Shown: positions 22,369-31,958, numbered from the stretch's first letter. The stretch is DNA of 64,000 nucleotides from Pseudomonas sp. CC6-YY-74 (GCF_002025205.1 NZ_CP019947.1:3758001-3822000), one strand, 5' to 3'. Notes: generated from the letters alone by a model not told the origin. Made by a program: numbers and translations.

Positions 22369-25224
22369 ATGAGCCGTACCCAGGAAATTCGCCCGGATAT
22401 CGATGACGGTATCGACCGCAAGGTGCTGGCTCAACTGCGTGCACGCTTTCTCAAGGTTAATGACGGCCGCCTGCAGCGCGCCATGCAGGCACTGTCGACC
22501 CGCCAGCAGCTGGTCCTGAAGTTGCTGCCGCTGTTGTTTCACGTCAATCATCCGTTGCTGCCGGGCTATGTGTCCGGACTGACACCGGCCGGACTGAGCG
22601 GCTTCGAGCCTGACGACGATCTGCTCGCCGAAGCGCAAAGACTGACCCGCTCCTTCGCCTACAAGGCACGCCGCGGCAACAGCGCACTGCCACTCCACGG
22701 GCTGTTCCTGATGGGCAGCCTGGGCACCGTGGCCCAGGCCGAGCAAAGCGACATGGACCTGTGGGTCTGTCACGCGCCCGACCTCAGCGCCCAGGAAATC
22801 GCCGAACTGCGCAAGAAGTGCGAGCAACTGGAAGCCTGGGCCGCGACCCAGGGCGCCGAAGCGCATTTCTTCCTGATCGACCCGGTGCGCTTTACCGTCG
22901 GCGACCGCGAGGCGCAACTGACCTCGGACGACTGCGGCACCACTCAGCACTACCTGTTACTCGACGAGTTCTACCGCACGGCGATCTGGCTGGCCGGGCG
23001 CACCCCGCTCTGGTGGCTGGTGCCGGTGTATGAGGAGCAGCGCTACCACGACTACATCGGCATCCTGCTGAGCAAGCGCTTCATCCGCGCCGAGGAAGTG
23101 CTCGACCTTGGTCACCTGGCGCAGATTCCACCGAGCGAATTCATCGGCGCGGGCATGTGGCAGCTGTCCAAAGGCATCGAGTCGCCGTACAAGTCGGTGC
23201 TCAAGCTGCTGCTCACCGAGGTTTACGCCAGCGAACACCCCAAGGTGCAATGCCTGGCGCTGCGCTTCAAGCAAGCGGTCTTCTGCAATCGACTCGACCT
23301 CGACGAACTCGACCCTTACATCGTGGTTTACCGCCGCCTGGAGGAATACCTCAGCGGGCGCGGCGAAATCGAGCGGTTGGAGCTGATCCGTCGCTGCCTG
23401 TACCTGAAGATCAATAAAAAACTCAGCCGGCCGCCGCGCGACCGCCACAAAAGTTGGCAACGCCTGCTACTCGAGCGCCTGACCAGCGACTGGAACTGGG
23501 ACAGCCGGCAACTGGCGATGCTCGACAGCCGCAGCCAGTGGAAGGTGCGCCAGGTCAGCGCCGAGCGCCGCGCGCTGGTCAACGAACTGACCTACAGCTA
23601 CCGCTTCCTCTCCCAGTTCGCCCGCGACGCCCAGGCTGGCAGCTCACTCAACAGCCGCGACCTCGGCGTGCTGGGTCGGCGCCTGTATGCCGCCTTCGAG
23701 CGCAAGGCCGGCAAGATCGAATTCATCAACCCGGGCATCGCCCCGGACTTGGGCGAAGACACCCTGACCCTGATGCAGGTGCCAAGAACCGAGGCCAGCG
23801 AGGGCAAGCAGTGGGCCCTGTTTGGCGGTAGCCTCGGCGCCCAGGAGTGCGCGGACTTCGCCCCGCTCAAGCGCGCCCGCGAACTGGTTGAATTGCTCGC
23901 CTGGTGCCACCGCAATGGCGTGATCGACAGCAGCACGCGACTGTCGCTGCACCCTGGCGACAGCGACCTGAGCGAGTTCGAGCTGTCCAATCTGCTCACC
24001 AGCCTGCAGCAGACTGTGCCGCTGCCGCTGCCAGCAATCGAAGAAAGCGCGTTGCTGCGCGCCCGCGTACCCGGCGCAGTGCTGCTGCTGGTCAATGTCG
24101 GCATCGATCCGCTCAAGCAGCACAGCCAGATGAATGTGCACATGACCACCGAGCGGACCGATGCCTTAGGCTATTCCGGGGTGCGCGAGAACCTGATTCT
24201 GACCATCGATCAGGTCAGCCTGAACAGCTGGAACGAACTGCTGGTCAGCCGCTATGACGGCCCCCATGCACTGCTCGACTGCCTGCGCGATTTTCTCAAC
24301 AGCCTGCCGGCCAGCGACAGCAAACCCAACCTGCAGGTGCGCTGCTTCTGCCGCAACCGCGCCACGACCATCGCCGAGCGGGTCGAGGAGCTGTTTCGCG
24401 ACACCCTGGATAACTTCGCGGGCACCCAGCACAACCGTTACCTGCTGCAAATCAAGCAGCAATACCACCTGCTCGAACTGATCCCTGGGCAAGTCAGCCA
24501 CACGGCACTCACAGGCATGCCGGCGCTGCTCGAGCACCTCGGCAAGGAGCAGCCGGGTTATAGCCTGCTGCACCTCGACCGCAACGCGCTGGAAGGTGAT
24601 GACCTGGCCTTGATCCTGCCGCTCGGCCGCCCCGAGTGCATCCAGGTGTTCTACCGGCGCCACGAAAACAGTGGTCAGGCCGAACTGACCCTGCTCGACG
24701 AACACAACGCGCTGTGGCGGCAGAGCATGCCGTTTCGCGACGAGCAAAGCCTGCTGAAGCCGTTGCAGCGCTTTCTGCAATCGCTGCTATACCGGCGCAA
24801 CGCCTTGCTGCCGCTGGACAGCCCGGCACCGTTGAGCGCGCTGGAGGTGCGCTATTACGAAGTACTCCCGGCGGCGCCGCTGCGGGCCCGCCAGGTGGAG
24901 CTGCGCGCGCCGCCGCAAGCGCCGGTGAGCCCGCCCTTCTACGATGTGCAGGCAATTGTCGAACCGGCCGAGGGCAAGCGCGCCAACGTGACCCTGTATT
25001 GCAACCACCGAGAGTTTTCCGAACTGGAGTATGCCGGCGACCTGTTCGCCGCCGTGGCCCGGCATATCCTCGCCCAACGCCGCGAGGGCGAGCGCTACCC
25101 GTGCTACATCACCGACCTCGACCTGTCCGCCGTACTCGGCGACGGACAGGCCCAGACCATTCACTACCTGCGCTACAAAGCTCGCCTGGAAGCAGCACTC
25201 AACACGGCGCTGGAAAAAACCTGA
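22369..25224 (+). CDS. cyaA: Class I adenylate cyclase
   Basis: This soluble protein of 951 residues makes cAMP from ATP. The catalytic nucleotidyltransferase signature GSLGTVAQAEQSDMDLW is at about residues 116-132. The large C-terminal regulatory part is full length for the enterobacterial/pseudomonad class I enzymes. The GTG at 22342 is in frame, but ATG 22369 gives the usual MSRTQEIRP start. In P. aeruginosa CyaA supplies part of the cAMP for Vfr. The gene appears monocistronic. Confidence 0.95.
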   Translation: MSRTQEIRPDIDDGIDRKVLAQLRARFLKVNDGRLQRAMQALSTRQQLVLKLLPLLFHVNHPLLPGYVSGLTPAGLSGFEPDDDLLAEAQRLTRSFAYKARRGNSALPLHGLFLMGSLGTVAQAEQSDMDLWVCHAPDLSAQEIAELRKKCEQLEAWAATQGAEAHFFLIDPVRFTVGDREAQLTSDDCGTTQHYLLLDEFYRTAIWLAGRTPLWWLVPVYEEQRYHDYIGILLSKRFIRAEEVLDLGHLAQIPPSEFIGAGMWQLSKGIESPYKSVLKLLLTEVYASEHPKVQCLALRFKQAVFCNRLDLDELDPYIVVYRRLEEYLSGRGEIERLELIRRCLYLKINKKLSRPPRDRHKSWQRLLLERLTSDWNWDSRQLAMLDSRSQWKVRQVSAERRALVNELTYSYRFLSQFARDAQAGSSLNSRDLGVLGRRLYAAFERKAGKIEFINPGIAPDLGEDTLTLMQVPRTEASEGKQWALFGGSLGAQECADFAPLKRARELVELLAWCHRNGVIDSSTRLSLHPGDSDLSEFELSNLLTSLQQTVPLPLPAIEESALLRARVPGAVLLLVNVGIDPLKQHSQMNVHMTTERTDALGYSGVRENLILTIDQVSLNSWNELLVSRYDGPHALLDCLRDFLNSLPASDSKPNLQVRCFCRNRATTIAERVEELFRDTLDNFAGTQHNRYLLQIKQQYHLLELIPGQVSHTALTGMPALLEHLGKEQPGYSLLHLDRNALEGDDLALILPLGRPECIQVFYRRHENSGQAELTLLDEHNALWRQSMPFRDEQSLLKPLQRFLQSLLYRRNALLPLDSPAPLSALEVRYYEVLPAAPLRARQVELRAPPQAPVSPPFYDVQAIVEPAEGKRANVTLYCNHREFSELEYAGDLFAAVARHILAQRREGERYPCYITDLDLSAVLGDGQAQTIHYLRYKARLEAALNTALEKT

Positions 25225-25270
25225 TCAGGCGCGCCGAGGCGCAGGCAGCCAGGGTCTGCCCGACGGTCGT

Positions 25271-25678
25271 TCAGCGGCTGTATTCACCGGCCGCTTCTGG
25301 CTGGTATTCCACCGCCAACAGGGTCAGTTTCAATTGCTTGCCGCCGGGCGCGATCCAGTCCATATGCTGGCCGACACTCAGCCCCAGCAGCGCGCTGCCC
25401 ACCGGTGCGAGAATCGACACACAGCCTTCTTTGCCGGCGTCCTGCGGGTAAACCAGGGTCAGGTGATAGTCCTTGCCGCTGCTTTCTTCGCGACAATGCA
25501 CCCGCGAGTTCATGGTAACCACCCCCGCTGGCACCTGGTCATGGCCAATCACTTCAGCCCGATCCAGTTCGGCCTGCAGGGCGACAGCACCCGGGCCGAA
25601 CTCCTCCAGGCTGTCGAGCAAACGTTCCAACCGCTGCAAATCGAGACGGGTAATGGTAATTGACGGTGCACTGGTCAT
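25271..25678 (-). CDS. rnk: Rnk, nucleoside diphosphate kinase regulator
   Basis: A 135-residue GreA/GreB-C-domain family protein with an N-terminal helical hairpin (ITRLDLQRLERLLDSL) and the FKBP-like C-domain (YHLTLVYPQDAG...SILAPVGSALLGL). Rnk binds RNA polymerase near the secondary channel and influences Ndk and, in P. aeruginosa, alginate production. Length and order are normal. The gene is read toward cyaA and separated from upstream cyaY by a terminator. Confidence 0.93.
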   Translation of the reverse strand: MTSAPSITITRLDLQRLERLLDSLEEFGPGAVALQAELDRAEVIGHDQVPAGVVTMNSRVHCREESSGKDYHLTLVYPQDAGKEGCVSILAPVGSALLGLSVGQHMDWIAPGGKQLKLTLLAVEYQPEAAGEYSR

Positions 25679-25709
25679 GGTCAGCTCAACTCTCCTTTAC
25701 GGAATGCTT

Positions 25710-25747
25710 AAAAAGCAAAACCCCGCCTGCTAGAGACGGGGTTTTGC
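25710..25747 (-). terminator. Terminator between the cyaY/DUF1289 genes and rnk
   Basis: An 11-bp stem GCAAAACCCCG / CGGGGTTTTGC (25715-25725 with 25737-25747) is followed on the minus strand by TTTTTAAG. It ends the transcript coming from cyaY before rnk. Confidence 0.88.
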
Positions 25748-25798
25748 GCTAGTCGGGTCGACCGTATCACAGCCGTTCAAATAAACAAGGCCGGCAGA

Positions 25799-26065
25799 TC
25801 AGCCTTGTCGTTGCTGCAAACGCGCCTGGGCAGCATGGCAAATGAGCCGCCGACGCGAATGATCGGCACTGCCCCATTCGAGAATCTCATTGAGCAAACG
25901 ACCACAACCCAGGCACATATCTCGCTCGTTCAGGCAGCACTGGCGCACGCACGGCGAGGCGATTAGCGGCTCAGCCGGCTTGGGCGAAGCGCCTGCTGGC
26001 TCAGAGCTCTTCAAACTCAAGGCTGGCTCCAGATTGCTCCAGGGTGATGCGGGCGAGCATTTCAC
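25799..26065 (-). CDS. DUF1289 cysteine-motif protein
   Basis: The protein has the DUF1289 signature SPCVRQCCLNERDMCLGCGRL near residues 37-57, with five Cys likely to bind a metal or an iron-sulphur cluster. There is no in-frame ATG before the domain. The longest start is GTG 26065, inside cyaY; a TTG near 26010 would avoid most of the overlap. It is co-transcribed after frataxin, which fits a role near iron-sulphur handling, an inference from position only. Confidence 0.8.
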   Translation of the reverse strand: MKCSPASPWSNLEPALSLKSSEPAGASPKPAEPLIASPCVRQCCLNERDMCLGCGRLLNEILEWGSADHSRRRLICHAAQARLQQRQG

Positions 26066-26333
26066 TCAGCAGCTCATCGCTGCTGTCGCAAATCCAACGC
26101 TCGCTGGCTTCCTCGTAGTCGAAGTGGAAACCGCCGGAGCGGGCCGCCAGCCACAACTGACGGATCGGCGCCTGACGGCTGAAGATCAGCTGCGTGCCAT
26201 TCTCGAAACGCACGGTCAGTACACCCGCCGAGTTTTCCAGGTCGAGATCCAGGTCGCTGTCATCGAAAATGTCTTCCACCGCTTGCTGTACGGTATCGAC
26301 CAGATCGTGAAAGCGGGCTTCAGTCAAACTCAT
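26001..26333 (-). CDS. cyaY: Frataxin-like iron-donor protein CyaY
   Basis: A 110-residue protein with the frataxin fold: an acidic N-terminal helix (EARFHDLVDTVQQAVEDIFDDSDLDLDLE) that binds iron, and strands with FENGTQLIFSRQAPIRQLWLAA. CyaY modulates iron delivery to IscS/IscU. ATG 26333 was chosen because MSLTEARFHD is the normal start, and the upstream extension overlaps promoters. It is divergent from lptM. Confidence 0.93.
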   Translation of the reverse strand: MSLTEARFHDLVDTVQQAVEDIFDDSDLDLDLENSAGVLTVRFENGTQLIFSRQAPIRQLWLAARSGGFHFDYEEASERWICDSSDELLSEMLARITLEQSGASLEFEEL

Positions 26334-26637
26334 TGCGGATGTCCTCGAAAAATTCAGGTAGTGCAGAAAAGTGCCAGGCGCTCCGGGACATCGTTGCGCG
26401 CGATGGCCAGACGGGAGCATCTGAACCGAACGCAATGTAGCGCTCGAAGGTTGCTTCGCGAGGCCAGCATAGCGGGTCGAGTAAGCATCGAGCGCAGTAT
26501 ACCGTGCTCGATGCGCATGATCCGCACCTCTCCCTGGACCCAGGCAAAGCCCGCCGGACGGGAATCCTGGCGCATAGGCAAGGCCCCGGGGGGCCGGTAT
26601 ACTCCGGCGCAATTATGCTTTTAACAAGGACTTCACC

Positions 26638-26763
26638 ATGAAGCGGCTGCTTACTGCCCTTATCGCGCTTGTCGCCATCAGCACCCTGCTTGCCGGCTGC
26701 GGCCAGAAAGGCCCGCTGTTCCTCCCGGAAGACAGCAAGCCCGCGCCCGCGCAAAACCAATAA
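26638..26763 (+). CDS. lptM: LptM/LppL small lipoprotein
   Basis: A 41-residue lipoprotein with signal and lipobox LLAGC, then the conserved GQKGPLFLP. LptM (YifL) assists maturation of the LptD LPS translocon. It sits directly before lysA, 9 bp apart, as in other pseudomonads where it is called lppL. It was too short for an automatic ORF cut-off. Confidence 0.92.
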   Translation: MKRLLTALIALVAISTLLAGCGQKGPLFLPEDSKPAPAQNQ

Positions 26764-26772
26764 GGACAGCTG

Positions 26773-28026
26773 ATGAACGCCTTCAACTACCGCGACGGCG
26801 TGCTGTTCGCGGAGGGCGTGGCCCTGTCCGCCATCGCCCAACGCTTCGGCACGCCGACCTACGTCTACTCGCGCGCGCATATCGAGGCGCAGTACCGCGC
26901 CTATGCCGACGCCTTGCAAGGCATGCCACACCTGGTCTGCTTCGCCGTCAAGGCCAACTCCAACCTGGGCGTACTGAACGTCCTGGCACGTCTCGGCGCC
27001 GGCTTCGACATCGTCTCGCGTGGCGAGCTGGAACGCGTCCTGGCCGCTGGCGGCGCGCCCGACAAAATCGTCTTCTCCGGCGTCGGCAAGAGCCGTGACG
27101 ACATGCGCCGCGCCTTGCAAGTCGGCGTGCACTGCTTCAACGTCGAGTCCAGCGATGAGCTGGAGCGCCTGCAGCTGATCGCTGCCGAACTGGGCGTGAA
27201 AGCGCCGGTGTCGCTGCGGGTCAATCCCGATGTAGACGCCGGCACCCATCCGTATATCTCCACCGGCCTCAAAGAAAACAAGTTCGGCATCGCCATCGCC
27301 GACGCCGAGGACGTGTACATCCGCGCCGCGCAGTTGGCGAACCTGGACGTGGTCGGTGTCGACTGCCATATCGGCTCGCAACTGACCAGCCTGCCGCCCT
27401 TCCTCGATGCCCTGGACCGCCTGCTGGCGCTGATCGACCGCCTCGCCGATTGCGGCATCCACCTGCGCCACATTGACCTCGGTGGCGGCCTCGGCGTGCA
27501 ATACCGCGACGAACAGCCGCCGTTGGCCGGCGACTACATCAAGGCCGTGCGCGAACGCATCCAAGGCCGCGACCTGGCCCTGGTGTTCGAGCCGGGTCGC
27601 TCGATCGTCGCCAATGCCGGCGTACTGCTGACCCAGGTCGAATACCTCAAGCACACCGAGCACAAGGATTTCGCCATCGTCGACGCGGCGATGAACGACC
27701 TGATCCGCCCGGCGCTGTACCAGGCCTGGATGGACGTGGTGCCCGTGCAGCCGCGCGATGGCGCGACGCGCAACTACGATATTGTCGGACCGATCTGCGA
27801 GACCGGCGACTTCCTGGCCAAGGATCGTCACTTGGCGCTGGCCGAAGGCGACCTGCTGGCCGTGTGTTCGGCGGGCGCCTATGGCTTCGTCATGAGCTCC
27901 AACTACAACACCCGCGGCCGCGCCGCCGAGGTGATGGTGGATGGCGACCAGGCCTTCGAAGTGCGTCGTCGCGAGCCCCTCAGCGAACTCTTTGCGGGCG
28001 AAAGCCGTCTGCCGCCAGCACCATAA
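26773..28026 (+). CDS. lysA: Diaminopimelate decarboxylase
   Basis: A PLP enzyme of 417 residues that makes lysine from meso-DAP. The PLP lysine is in CFAVKANSN near residue 60. A glycine-rich phosphate site follows (DLGGGLGVQY near 237-246), and the second-site Cys/Glu lie in GPICETGD near 340-347. The length is normal. It forms an operon lptM-lysA-dapF-DUF484-xerC-HAD with short gaps or overlaps. Confidence 0.96.
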   Translation: MNAFNYRDGVLFAEGVALSAIAQRFGTPTYVYSRAHIEAQYRAYADALQGMPHLVCFAVKANSNLGVLNVLARLGAGFDIVSRGELERVLAAGGAPDKIVFSGVGKSRDDMRRALQVGVHCFNVESSDELERLQLIAAELGVKAPVSLRVNPDVDAGTHPYISTGLKENKFGIAIADAEDVYIRAAQLANLDVVGVDCHIGSQLTSLPPFLDALDRLLALIDRLADCGIHLRHIDLGGGLGVQYRDEQPPLAGDYIKAVRERIQGRDLALVFEPGRSIVANAGVLLTQVEYLKHTEHKDFAIVDAAMNDLIRPALYQAWMDVVPVQPRDGATRNYDIVGPICETGDFLAKDRHLALAEGDLLAVCSAGAYGFVMSSNYNTRGRAAEVMVDGDQAFEVRRREPLSELFAGESRLPPAP

Positions 28027-28036
28027 GGGCACCCTG

Positions 28037-28867
28037 ATGTTATTGCGCTTTACCAAAATGCACGGCCTCGGCAACGACTTCATGGTTCTCGACCTGGTCA
28101 GCCAGCACGCGCATATCCAGTCCAAGAACGCCAAGCAGTGGGGCGATCGCCACACCGGCGTCGGCTTCGATCAACTGCTGCTGGTGGAACCGCCGAGCAA
28201 TCCGGACGTCGACTTTCGCTACCGCATTTTCAACGCCGATGGCGCGGAAGTGGAGCAGTGCGGCAATGGCGCCCGCTGCTTCGCCCGCTTCGTGCTGGAC
28301 AAGCGGCTGACGATGAAGAAGCAGATCCGCGTGGAAACCAAGGGCGGCATCATCGAACTCGACGTACGCGCCGACGGCCAGATCAGCGTGAACATGGGCG
28401 CGCCGCGCCTGGAGCCGGCGCAAATCCCCTTCCAGGCCGATCAGCAAGCCTTGAGTTACTGCGTCGAGGTCGAGGGCCAAGCGTTCGAGCTGGCCGCCGT
28501 GTCCATGGGCAACCCGCATGCCGTGCTGCGCGTCGACAACGTCGACAACGCACCGGTGCATGAGCTGGGGCCGAAACTGGAACACCACCCGCGCTTTCCG
28601 CAGCGGGTCAACGTCGGCTTCCTGCAAGTCATCGATCGCCAGCATGCCAAGCTGCGTGTCTGGGAACGCGGCGCGGGCGAGACTCAGGCCTGCGGTACCG
28701 GCGCCTGCGCGGCGGCAGTGGCGGCGATTGGCCAAGGCTGGATGGACTCGCCAGTGCAACTCGAACTGCCCGGCGGCAAGTTGTTGATCGAGTGGGCAGG
28801 CGCGGACCAGCCCGTTATGATGACCGGACCCGCGATGCGCGTGTACGAAGGACAGGTGCGCCTATGA
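28037..28867 (+). CDS. dapF: Diaminopimelate epimerase
   Basis: A 276-residue enzyme converting LL- to meso-diaminopimelate for peptidoglycan and lysine. Both catalytic Cys are visible: EQCGNGARCFARF near residue 76, and ETQACGTGACAAA near 220. ATG 28037 gives the standard MLLRFTKMHGLGNDF start, 10 bp after lysA. It overlaps the next gene by 4 bp. Confidence 0.96.
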   Translation: MLLRFTKMHGLGNDFMVLDLVSQHAHIQSKNAKQWGDRHTGVGFDQLLLVEPPSNPDVDFRYRIFNADGAEVEQCGNGARCFARFVLDKRLTMKKQIRVETKGGIIELDVRADGQISVNMGAPRLEPAQIPFQADQQALSYCVEVEGQAFELAAVSMGNPHAVLRVDNVDNAPVHELGPKLEHHPRFPQRVNVGFLQVIDRQHAKLRVWERGAGETQACGTGACAAAVAAIGQGWMDSPVQLELPGGKLLIEWAGADQPVMMTGPAMRVYEGQVRL

Positions 28868-29568
28868 CCGACCAGCAGGATTCGCCTAAACCACACGACC
28901 TCGACGCGGCTGCGGTCGTCGACTATTTGCGCCTGCACCCGGAGTTCTTCGTCGACCACGATGAATTGATTCCCGAGTTGCGTATTCCGCACCAGCGCGG
29001 CGACACCATCTCGCTGGTCGAACGCCAGGTTAAGCTGCTCCGCGAGCGCAATATCGAGATGCGCCACCGCCTCTCGCAGTTGATGGATGTGGCCCGCGAC
29101 AACGACCGCCTGTTCGACAAGACCCGCCACCTGGTGCTCGACCTGCTCGATGCAGCCAGCCTCGAAGAGCTGGTCAGCACTGTGGAAGACAGCCTGCGCC
29201 ACCAGTTCCAGGTGCCCTTCGTCAGCCTGATCCTGTTCAGTGATACGCCGCTAGCGGTCGGTCGTTCGGTCAGCAGCGCCGAAGCGCATCAGGCCATCGG
29301 CGGCCTGCTGGCCGGCGGCAAGACCATCTGCGGCGTGTTGCGCGAGCATGAACTGAACTTCCTGTTCGGCGAAAGTGCAGCCAAGCAAGTCGGCTCGGCA
29401 GCCGTGGTCGCATTGTCCTATCAGGGCCTGCATGGTGTGCTGGCAATCGGTAGTGCCGACCCCCAGCATTACAAGAGCTCCCTGGGCACCCTGTTCCTCG
29501 GCTATATCGCCGAGGTCCTGGCCCGGGTCCTGCCGCGCTTCGCCACGCCGCTGCGTTCGGTGCGCTAA
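28864..29568 (+). CDS. DUF484 (GAF-like) family protein
   Basis: A 234-residue protein with the DUF484 start (VVDYLRLHPEFFVDHDELIPEL), a coiled segment (SLVERQVKLLRERN) and a GAF-like C-domain. Such genes are almost always between dapF and xerC, as here. ATGA overlap with dapF shows translational coupling. The molecular role is unknown. Confidence 0.9.
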   Translation: MTDQQDSPKPHDLDAAAVVDYLRLHPEFFVDHDELIPELRIPHQRGDTISLVERQVKLLRERNIEMRHRLSQLMDVARDNDRLFDKTRHLVLDLLDAASLEELVSTVEDSLRHQFQVPFVSLILFSDTPLAVGRSVSSAEAHQAIGGLLAGGKTICGVLREHELNFLFGESAAKQVGSAAVVALSYQGLHGVLAIGSADPQHYKSSLGTLFLGYIAEVLARVLPRFATPLRSVR

Positions 29569-29802
29569 ACGCAGCGCCAAGCCCGGAGGATGGGTGGGAT
29601 CGCCTAGGTTGAGCGCAGCGACAGAACGGCAGGCTGCCGTTTTGCACAGCTTTAGCTACCCGCAGGCTGAGGTACATGGATGCACCTCATGATACCCAGC
29701 ATTGCTCGATAGCTAGCCCGATGGGTTACCGCCGCACCACTATCGCTTAGCGCCTCAAATCTGTGCTCTACGCCGCTAACCCATCCTACGCCGGGAGCTT
29801 CC
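29569..29802. repeat. Intergenic region with REP-type sequences
   Basis: 234 bp between the DUF484 gene and xerC hold CCCGGAGGATGGGTGG and TTGAGCGCAGCGACA (29582-29620) and an opposing ACCCATCCTACGCCGGG near 29776-29792. This resembles the common Pseudomonas GGATGGG...GCGCAGCGA repeats. No gene is seen. Confidence 0.55.
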
Positions 29803-30699
29803 ATGCAAGAGCAACTGGACGCCTACCTCGAGCACCTGCGCAGCGAGCGCCAGGTCTCCAAGCACACCCTCGACGGCTACAGCCGCGACCTGGCCAAACT
29901 CCTCGCCTTCTGCGAGCGCGAGCAGATCGCCGCATGGCCCGAGCTGGACACCCCACGCCTGCGCCGGCTGATCGCCCGCCTGAATCTCGAGGGCCAGTCC
30001 AGCCGCAGCCTGGCGCGCCTGCTTTCGGCCACGCGCGGCCTGTACCGCTACCTGATCCGCGAAGGTCATTGCCAGAATGATCCGGCCAGCGGCCTGTCGC
30101 CGCCGAAAGGCGCGCAGCGCCTGCCGAAAACCCTGGATGCCGATCGCACCGCTCAGCTGCTCGATGGCGCGGTCGAGGACGACTTCATCGCCCGGCGCGA
30201 TCAGGCCATGCTCGAGCTGTTCTATTCCTCCGGCCTGCGCCTGTCCGAACTGGTCGGCCTGAACCTCGACAACCTGGACCTGGGCGACGGCCTGGTACGG
30301 GTACTGGGCAAGGGTAACAAGACCCGCGAGTTGCCGGTCGGGCGCATGGCGCGTCAGGCCCTGGAACAGTGGTTGCCCTTGCGCGCCCTGGCCAACCCGG
30401 GGGATGGTGCGGTATTCATCAGCCAGCAAGGTCGCCGGCTCGGTGCGCGCGCGGTGCAACTGCGCGTGCGTCAGGCCGGGGTGCGCGAACTCGGGCAGAA
30501 TCTGCACCCGCACATGCTGCGCCATTCCTTCGCCAGCCATATGCTGGAGTCCTCGCAGGACTTGCGCGCGGTGCAGGAGCTGCTCGGGCATGCCGATATC
30601 GCCACCACCCAGGTCTATACCCACCTGGATTTCCAGCACCTGGCCACGGTGTATGACAAGGCCCACCCACGGGCCAAACGCAAAGGCAGCAGCGAATGA
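29803..30699 (+). CDS. xerC: Tyrosine recombinase XerC
   Basis: A 298-residue site-specific recombinase resolving chromosome dimers at dif with XerD. The N-terminal SAM-like domain covers about 1-90. The catalytic residues are visible: Arg in SSGLRLSELVGL near 147, Lys in GKGNKTRELPV near 171, HMLRHSFASHM near 239-249, and His/Tyr in LGHADIATTQVYTHL near 262-276. It overlaps the HAD gene by 4 bp. The position after dapF/DUF484 marks XerC (Sss), not XerD. Confidence 0.95.
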   Translation: MQEQLDAYLEHLRSERQVSKHTLDGYSRDLAKLLAFCEREQIAAWPELDTPRLRRLIARLNLEGQSSRSLARLLSATRGLYRYLIREGHCQNDPASGLSPPKGAQRLPKTLDADRTAQLLDGAVEDDFIARRDQAMLELFYSSGLRLSELVGLNLDNLDLGDGLVRVLGKGNKTRELPVGRMARQALEQWLPLRALANPGDGAVFISQQGRRLGARAVQLRVRQAGVRELGQNLHPHMLRHSFASHMLESSQDLRAVQELLGHADIATTQVYTHLDFQHLATVYDKAHPRAKRKGSSE

Positions 30700-31391
30700 C
30701 CATCAAGTTGATCACCTTCGACCTCGACGACACCCTCTGGGACATAACCCCGGTGATGCTGGACGCCGAAGCGACGCTGCGTAACTGGCTGGCGCTGCAC
30801 GCGCCACGCCTTGGCGCGGTGCCGGTCGAACACCTGTGGACAATTCGCGCGCGGTTGCTGCACGCCGAACCATCGCTCAAGTATCGCCTCAGCGAACTGC
30901 GTCGGCGCATCCTGCACGACGCCCTGGCAGGCGCCGGCTACCCCCCCAGCGAGGCCGTGGCGCTAGCCGAATATGGCTTCCAGGTGTTTCTCGCCGCACG
31001 CCATCGGGTCGAGCTGTTCGCCGAAGTACACCCGACCCTGGAGACCCTGGCCAATCGCTTCCAGCTCGGGGTGATTACCAATGGCAATGCCGATGTACGC
31101 CGCCTGGGCCTGGCCGACTATTTCCAGTTCGCCCTGTGCGCGGAAGAACTCGGGGTCGGCAAACCCGATCCCAAGCCTTTCCAGGAGGCACTCAAGCGTG
31201 CAGGCGTTGCCGCGCAGCACGCCGTGCATATCGGCGACCACCCCAGCGACGATATCGCCGGCGCCCAGGCTGCCGGTTTGCGGGCGATCTGGTTCAACCC
31301 GCAAGGCAAAGTCTGGGAAGGCGATAAGCGCGCCGATGGCGAAATCTGCAGCCTGGCCGAATTGCCCGCGCTGCTGCATAGCTGGGTATAG
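30696..31391 (+). CDS. HAD family hydrolase
   Basis: A 231-residue phosphatase-like protein with HAD motif I DLDDTLWD near residues 9-16, motif II GVITNGNAD near 125-133, motif III Lys in GVGKPDPKPF near 152-161, and motif IV HIGDHPSDDIAGA near 174-186. The order fits YigB-like flavin mononucleotide phosphatases, which also follow xerC in enterobacteria. The substrate is inferred only. Confidence 0.9.
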   Translation: MTIKLITFDLDDTLWDITPVMLDAEATLRNWLALHAPRLGAVPVEHLWTIRARLLHAEPSLKYRLSELRRRILHDALAGAGYPPSEAVALAEYGFQVFLAARHRVELFAEVHPTLETLANRFQLGVITNGNADVRRLGLADYFQFALCAEELGVGKPDPKPFQEALKRAGVAAQHAVHIGDHPSDDIAGAQAAGLRAIWFNPQGKVWEGDKRADGEICSLAELPALLHSWV

Positions 31392-31409
31392 GCCAGGCCT
31401 GCAAACCGC

Positions 31410-31736
31410 TTAGATAGGGCGGCTGCCGTATTTGCTGTCAGGCTTCTTCGGTGGGTCGGAAACCACGTTGGGCTCGACCTCCTGCACCTTGCCGCCGCGC
31501 GCCAGATAGTCTTCCATGGCGCGCGCCAAGGCATCGCGGTCCTTCTGCTTGGCTTCGATGCTCGGCAGCTCTTCAGCACTGACCGCCGCCTTGGCCTTGG
31601 CCTTGCTCTTGCCCGTGCTGACGACTTCGTCGCCATCGTCATCACCGCTGTCGACGTCATTGGCGGCGGCCATTTCCTCGCCACTGTTCTCGTCAGCTCC
31701 TTCGAGCTCGTCTTGTTCCAGATCTTCGTCGCTCAT
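31410..31736 (-). CDS. sutA: SutA, RNA-polymerase-binding regulator of slow growth
   Basis: This 108-residue, very acidic protein has a disordered N-terminus (DEDLEQDELEGADENSGEE) and a conserved C-half with SIEAKQKDRDALARAMEDYLARGG, then the C-terminal DPPKKPDSKYGSRPI. SutA in P. aeruginosa binds RNA polymerase and raises rRNA and housekeeping transcription in dormancy. ATG 31736 gives the usual length. Confidence 0.9.
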   Translation of the reverse strand: MSDEDLEQDELEGADENSGEEMAAANDVDSGDDDGDEVVSTGKSKAKAKAAVSAEELPSIEAKQKDRDALARAMEDYLARGGKVQEVEPNVVSDPPKKPDSKYGSRPI

Positions 31737-31924
31737 GTTCAACCTCATGACTTGCGAAAAGCAGGTTAGTTATAGCCCAGCTACGTACTCTTTCGTACGT
31801 CGCCGGGGAAATTCAAATGACCTTGCTGGGCAAAGTCCCCAGCCGCTTCTCACGCTGGTTCGGACAAGTACCACGGCCTCGCATAACAGTACTTATCGGC
31901 GCGCATTCTAGCGTGCTGTCAGAA

Positions 31925-31958
31925 AAAACAAAGGGCGCCTTTAGGCGCCTTTGTTTTA
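31925..31958 (-). terminator. Terminator of the glnK-amt-amt operon
   Basis: Stem AAAGGCGCCT with AGGCGCCCTTT (one bulged G), followed on the minus strand by TTTGTTTTTTCT, starts about 12 bp after the amt stop. Confidence 0.88.
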
